From positions 1-14,068 of the forward strand of contig JAJZKF010000007.1 in assembly GCA_021804305.1 (NCBI GenBank): a stretch of DNA of 14,068 nt. The letters run 5' to 3'. Below, piece by piece: positions 12,867 through 14,068 of the stretch; position 1 is the first letter of the stretch, and each line of letters starts with the position of its first letter. Source of the stretch: Microcaldota archaeon (GTDB lineage: Archaea; Micrarchaeota; Micrarchaeia; Micrarchaeales; CABMGC01). Under the pieces are notes generated by a model, which was not told the DNA's origin, made no database searches, and saw only the letters and a program-made list of their open reading frames with translations. The position numbers and the translations under genes were made by a program.

Positions 12867-14068
12867 AGCGCAACACGTATCCTTCTCTTGTAGTATCTCT
12901 CGAATAGACCTTCTACCGCTGATCTTATCTTCCCAATGTCTTCCTTAACCCTGACCGACCTGTTTCTCATCCCGGCCAGCGCCGACTCCCTCTGCGAATT
13001 CCCATGGAGCAGGTTCTCCATCTCGTGCTTCATCCTCTCAAGGTCCCTCAGCTCCGCATCGAGCGGAAGCTTGTTCGACTCCAGATCCGTTACCTCGTCA
13101 AGCATCGACTTCAGCCTTCCCTCCAGTATCTTCTCCAGGGCGTCCCTGACCTCGGACATGTTCTTTACCGCTATCGTCCCCTTCTCGACCTCGCCACTGA
13201 TCTCGCCTATCTGCTTGTAGAACTCCGAGTACTTGTCTTCGTTTCGCAGCGACGACGGATCGTCCAGCAGAGGGGTGAGCTTCGGCTTGTAGAGCGAGAG
13301 GTAGTCGTGCTTCCTTGCCGGCTTTTCTATCGTGTGTATCAGTATGCCTATCTCCGAGTTTACCTCTGATATCTTCCTGTTTATCGCCTGTTCTTGTGAC
13401 CTTATCGACTCTATCTTCCCGGCGAGCCCCTCGACCTCCTCCGTCTTTACCGCGTGCTGCGGCGCACCTTCGAGTTCGGCCGTGGCAGACTCGATCGTCT
13501 TTGCCTCGTCAATCAGCGCCATAAGGGCCTGTATCTTCCCCAGGGTCTCGTGGTACTCCTTGAAGTCCATGTTCCTTGCCTCGAGCTCGGTCTTGAGCAT
13601 CCTCCACTGAACCTCTATGGAAGAGAACGACTTCTTGAACTTGTTCAGGTCGTTGGGATACGCGTCGAGCACCATCTTGAACTGCGCGTTTGCCTTCAGG
13701 ATGTCGTTCAGGAATGCGCCGGTCCGTTGCACTACCTCGTAGTACCTGTCGTATATCGTCTCGTACCTGGCATCCTCCTTCGTGTCGTTCGATATCATGC
13801 GCGAGAGAAGATTCGAGTAGGAGTTCTTCTGGTCCTTCACGTACGTGGAGCTGGACGTCCTCACGTACTCTAGGTCCGGCTCCTTCTCGAGGTTCCTGAA
13901 TGCATCGCATGCGGCCACGAAGTCCTTGACAGACGACGCTATTCCAGTGACAATGCCAGCTGCCTTTGACTCCAGCCTTGAGAGCTTCCTGTTGAACTCG
14001 TCCCTGAGCACCGGCGCCAGGTTCTCAATCGCAATCGATTCGGGCTCCTTGCCGGCTTTTCTATCGTG
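12863..14068 (-). CDS. long coiled-coil protein, 5' partial
   Basis: The frame is open from the right edge of the window to TAG 12863-12865 (401 codons), so the N-terminus is probably outside; a GTG at 14011 is an internal candidate start. No family is recognised. The product is soluble and strongly charged, with long heptad-like helices separated by short breaks, for example EARNMDFKEYHETLGKIQAL, EEVEGLAGKIESIRSQEQAI and MLDEVTDLESNKLPLDAELR. There is no Walker motif, so it is not an SMC or Rad50 fragment with its ATPase part. No membrane segment or signal peptide is visible. The basic end KRRIRVAL could bind nucleic acid or membrane. The last 23 bases at the window edge duplicate part of this gene in another frame and may be artefactual. 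It is convergent with thiE. Confidence 0.7.
   Translation of the reverse strand, partial: HDRKAGKEPESIAIENLAPVLRDEFNRKLSRLESKAAGIVTGIASSVKDFVAACDAFRNLEKEPDLEYVRTSSSTYVKDQKNSYSNLLSRMISNDTKEDARYETIYDRYYEVVQRTGAFLNDILKANAQFKMVLDAYPNDLNKFKKSFSSIEVQWRMLKTELEARNMDFKEYHETLGKIQALMALIDEAKTIESATAELEGAPQHAVKTEEVEGLAGKIESIRSQEQAINRKISEVNSEIGILIHTIEKPARKHDYLSLYKPKLTPLLDDPSSLRNEDKYSEFYKQIGEISGEVEKGTIAVKNMSEVRDALEKILEGRLKSMLDEVTDLESNKLPLDAELRDLERMKHEMENLLHGNSQRESALAGMRNRSVRVKEDIGKIRSAVEGLFERYYKRRIRVAL

Noticed and set aside
1..14068. CRISPR arrays, insertion sequences and rRNA genes
   Set aside because: I saw no regularly spaced repeats, transposase motifs or rRNA-like sequence in the window.
12863..14068. 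SMC/Rad50-type ATPase
   Set aside because: The coiled coil is long, but no Walker A, Walker B or ABC signature is present in the visible part, including the C-terminus where Walker B would lie.

Overview
The window is archaeal chromosomal DNA. It carries an RNA polymerase subunit Rpo4/RpoF next to a DUF655 gene (a classic archaeal neighbourhood), ribosomal protein L21e, a TATA-binding-protein-like protein, a DUF217-type VapB with a PIN-domain VapC, and many TATA/BRE promoters lying about 25 bases before leaderless or short-leader starts. Compact spacing, very small proteins and a single-repeat TBP suggest a small-genome (DPANN-like, possibly Micrarchaeota/ARMAN) lineage. That placement is an inference from gene content only; no search was run.

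Layout. 1-3207 is a membrane/surface region: a 3'-truncated GT-C-type glycosyltransferase on the minus strand, a VirB2/TrbC-like small membrane protein (minus), and a DUF2079 polytopic protein (plus). 3208-3648 has no intact gene but holds two gene remnants: a decayed 3' end of a second MoxR gene (minus), and a frameshifted fragment resembling a secreted beta-sandwich domain (plus). 3649-5463 is an FkbM-family methyltransferase directly downstream of an intact MoxR AAA+ ATPase, both minus. 5538-8341 runs plus: rpoF, DUF655, then a large GT39/PMT-like membrane glycosyltransferase. 8569-9162 is a vapBC pair (minus). 9246-9542 is L21e (minus), divergent from a 106-residue single-repeat TBP-like protein and an endonuclease/exonuclease/phosphatase-family protein (plus). 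10858-11001 is a 47-residue coiled-coil protein. 11064-11228 (minus) is a 54-residue C4HC3 zinc-finger protein resembling a PHD finger. 11279-12866 is thiL-thiE (plus), the last steps to thiamine diphosphate. 12863-14068 is a coiled-coil protein (minus) open through the right edge of the window.

How the parts relate. The three multi-membrane proteins and the FkbM methyltransferase plausibly build or modify surface glycans, and they are interspersed with housekeeping genes for transcription and translation. ThiE and ThiL form a translationally coupled pair. Three divergent gene pairs (MoxR/rpoF, L21e/TBP, zinc finger/thiL) each appear to share one central AT-rich TATA element. This is notable beside a TBP homologue that would have to homodimerise to form the usual saddle. 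The outermost bases of both window ends duplicate internal sequence exactly (17 bp inverted at the left, 23 bp direct at the right), so the ends may be contig-end artefacts.
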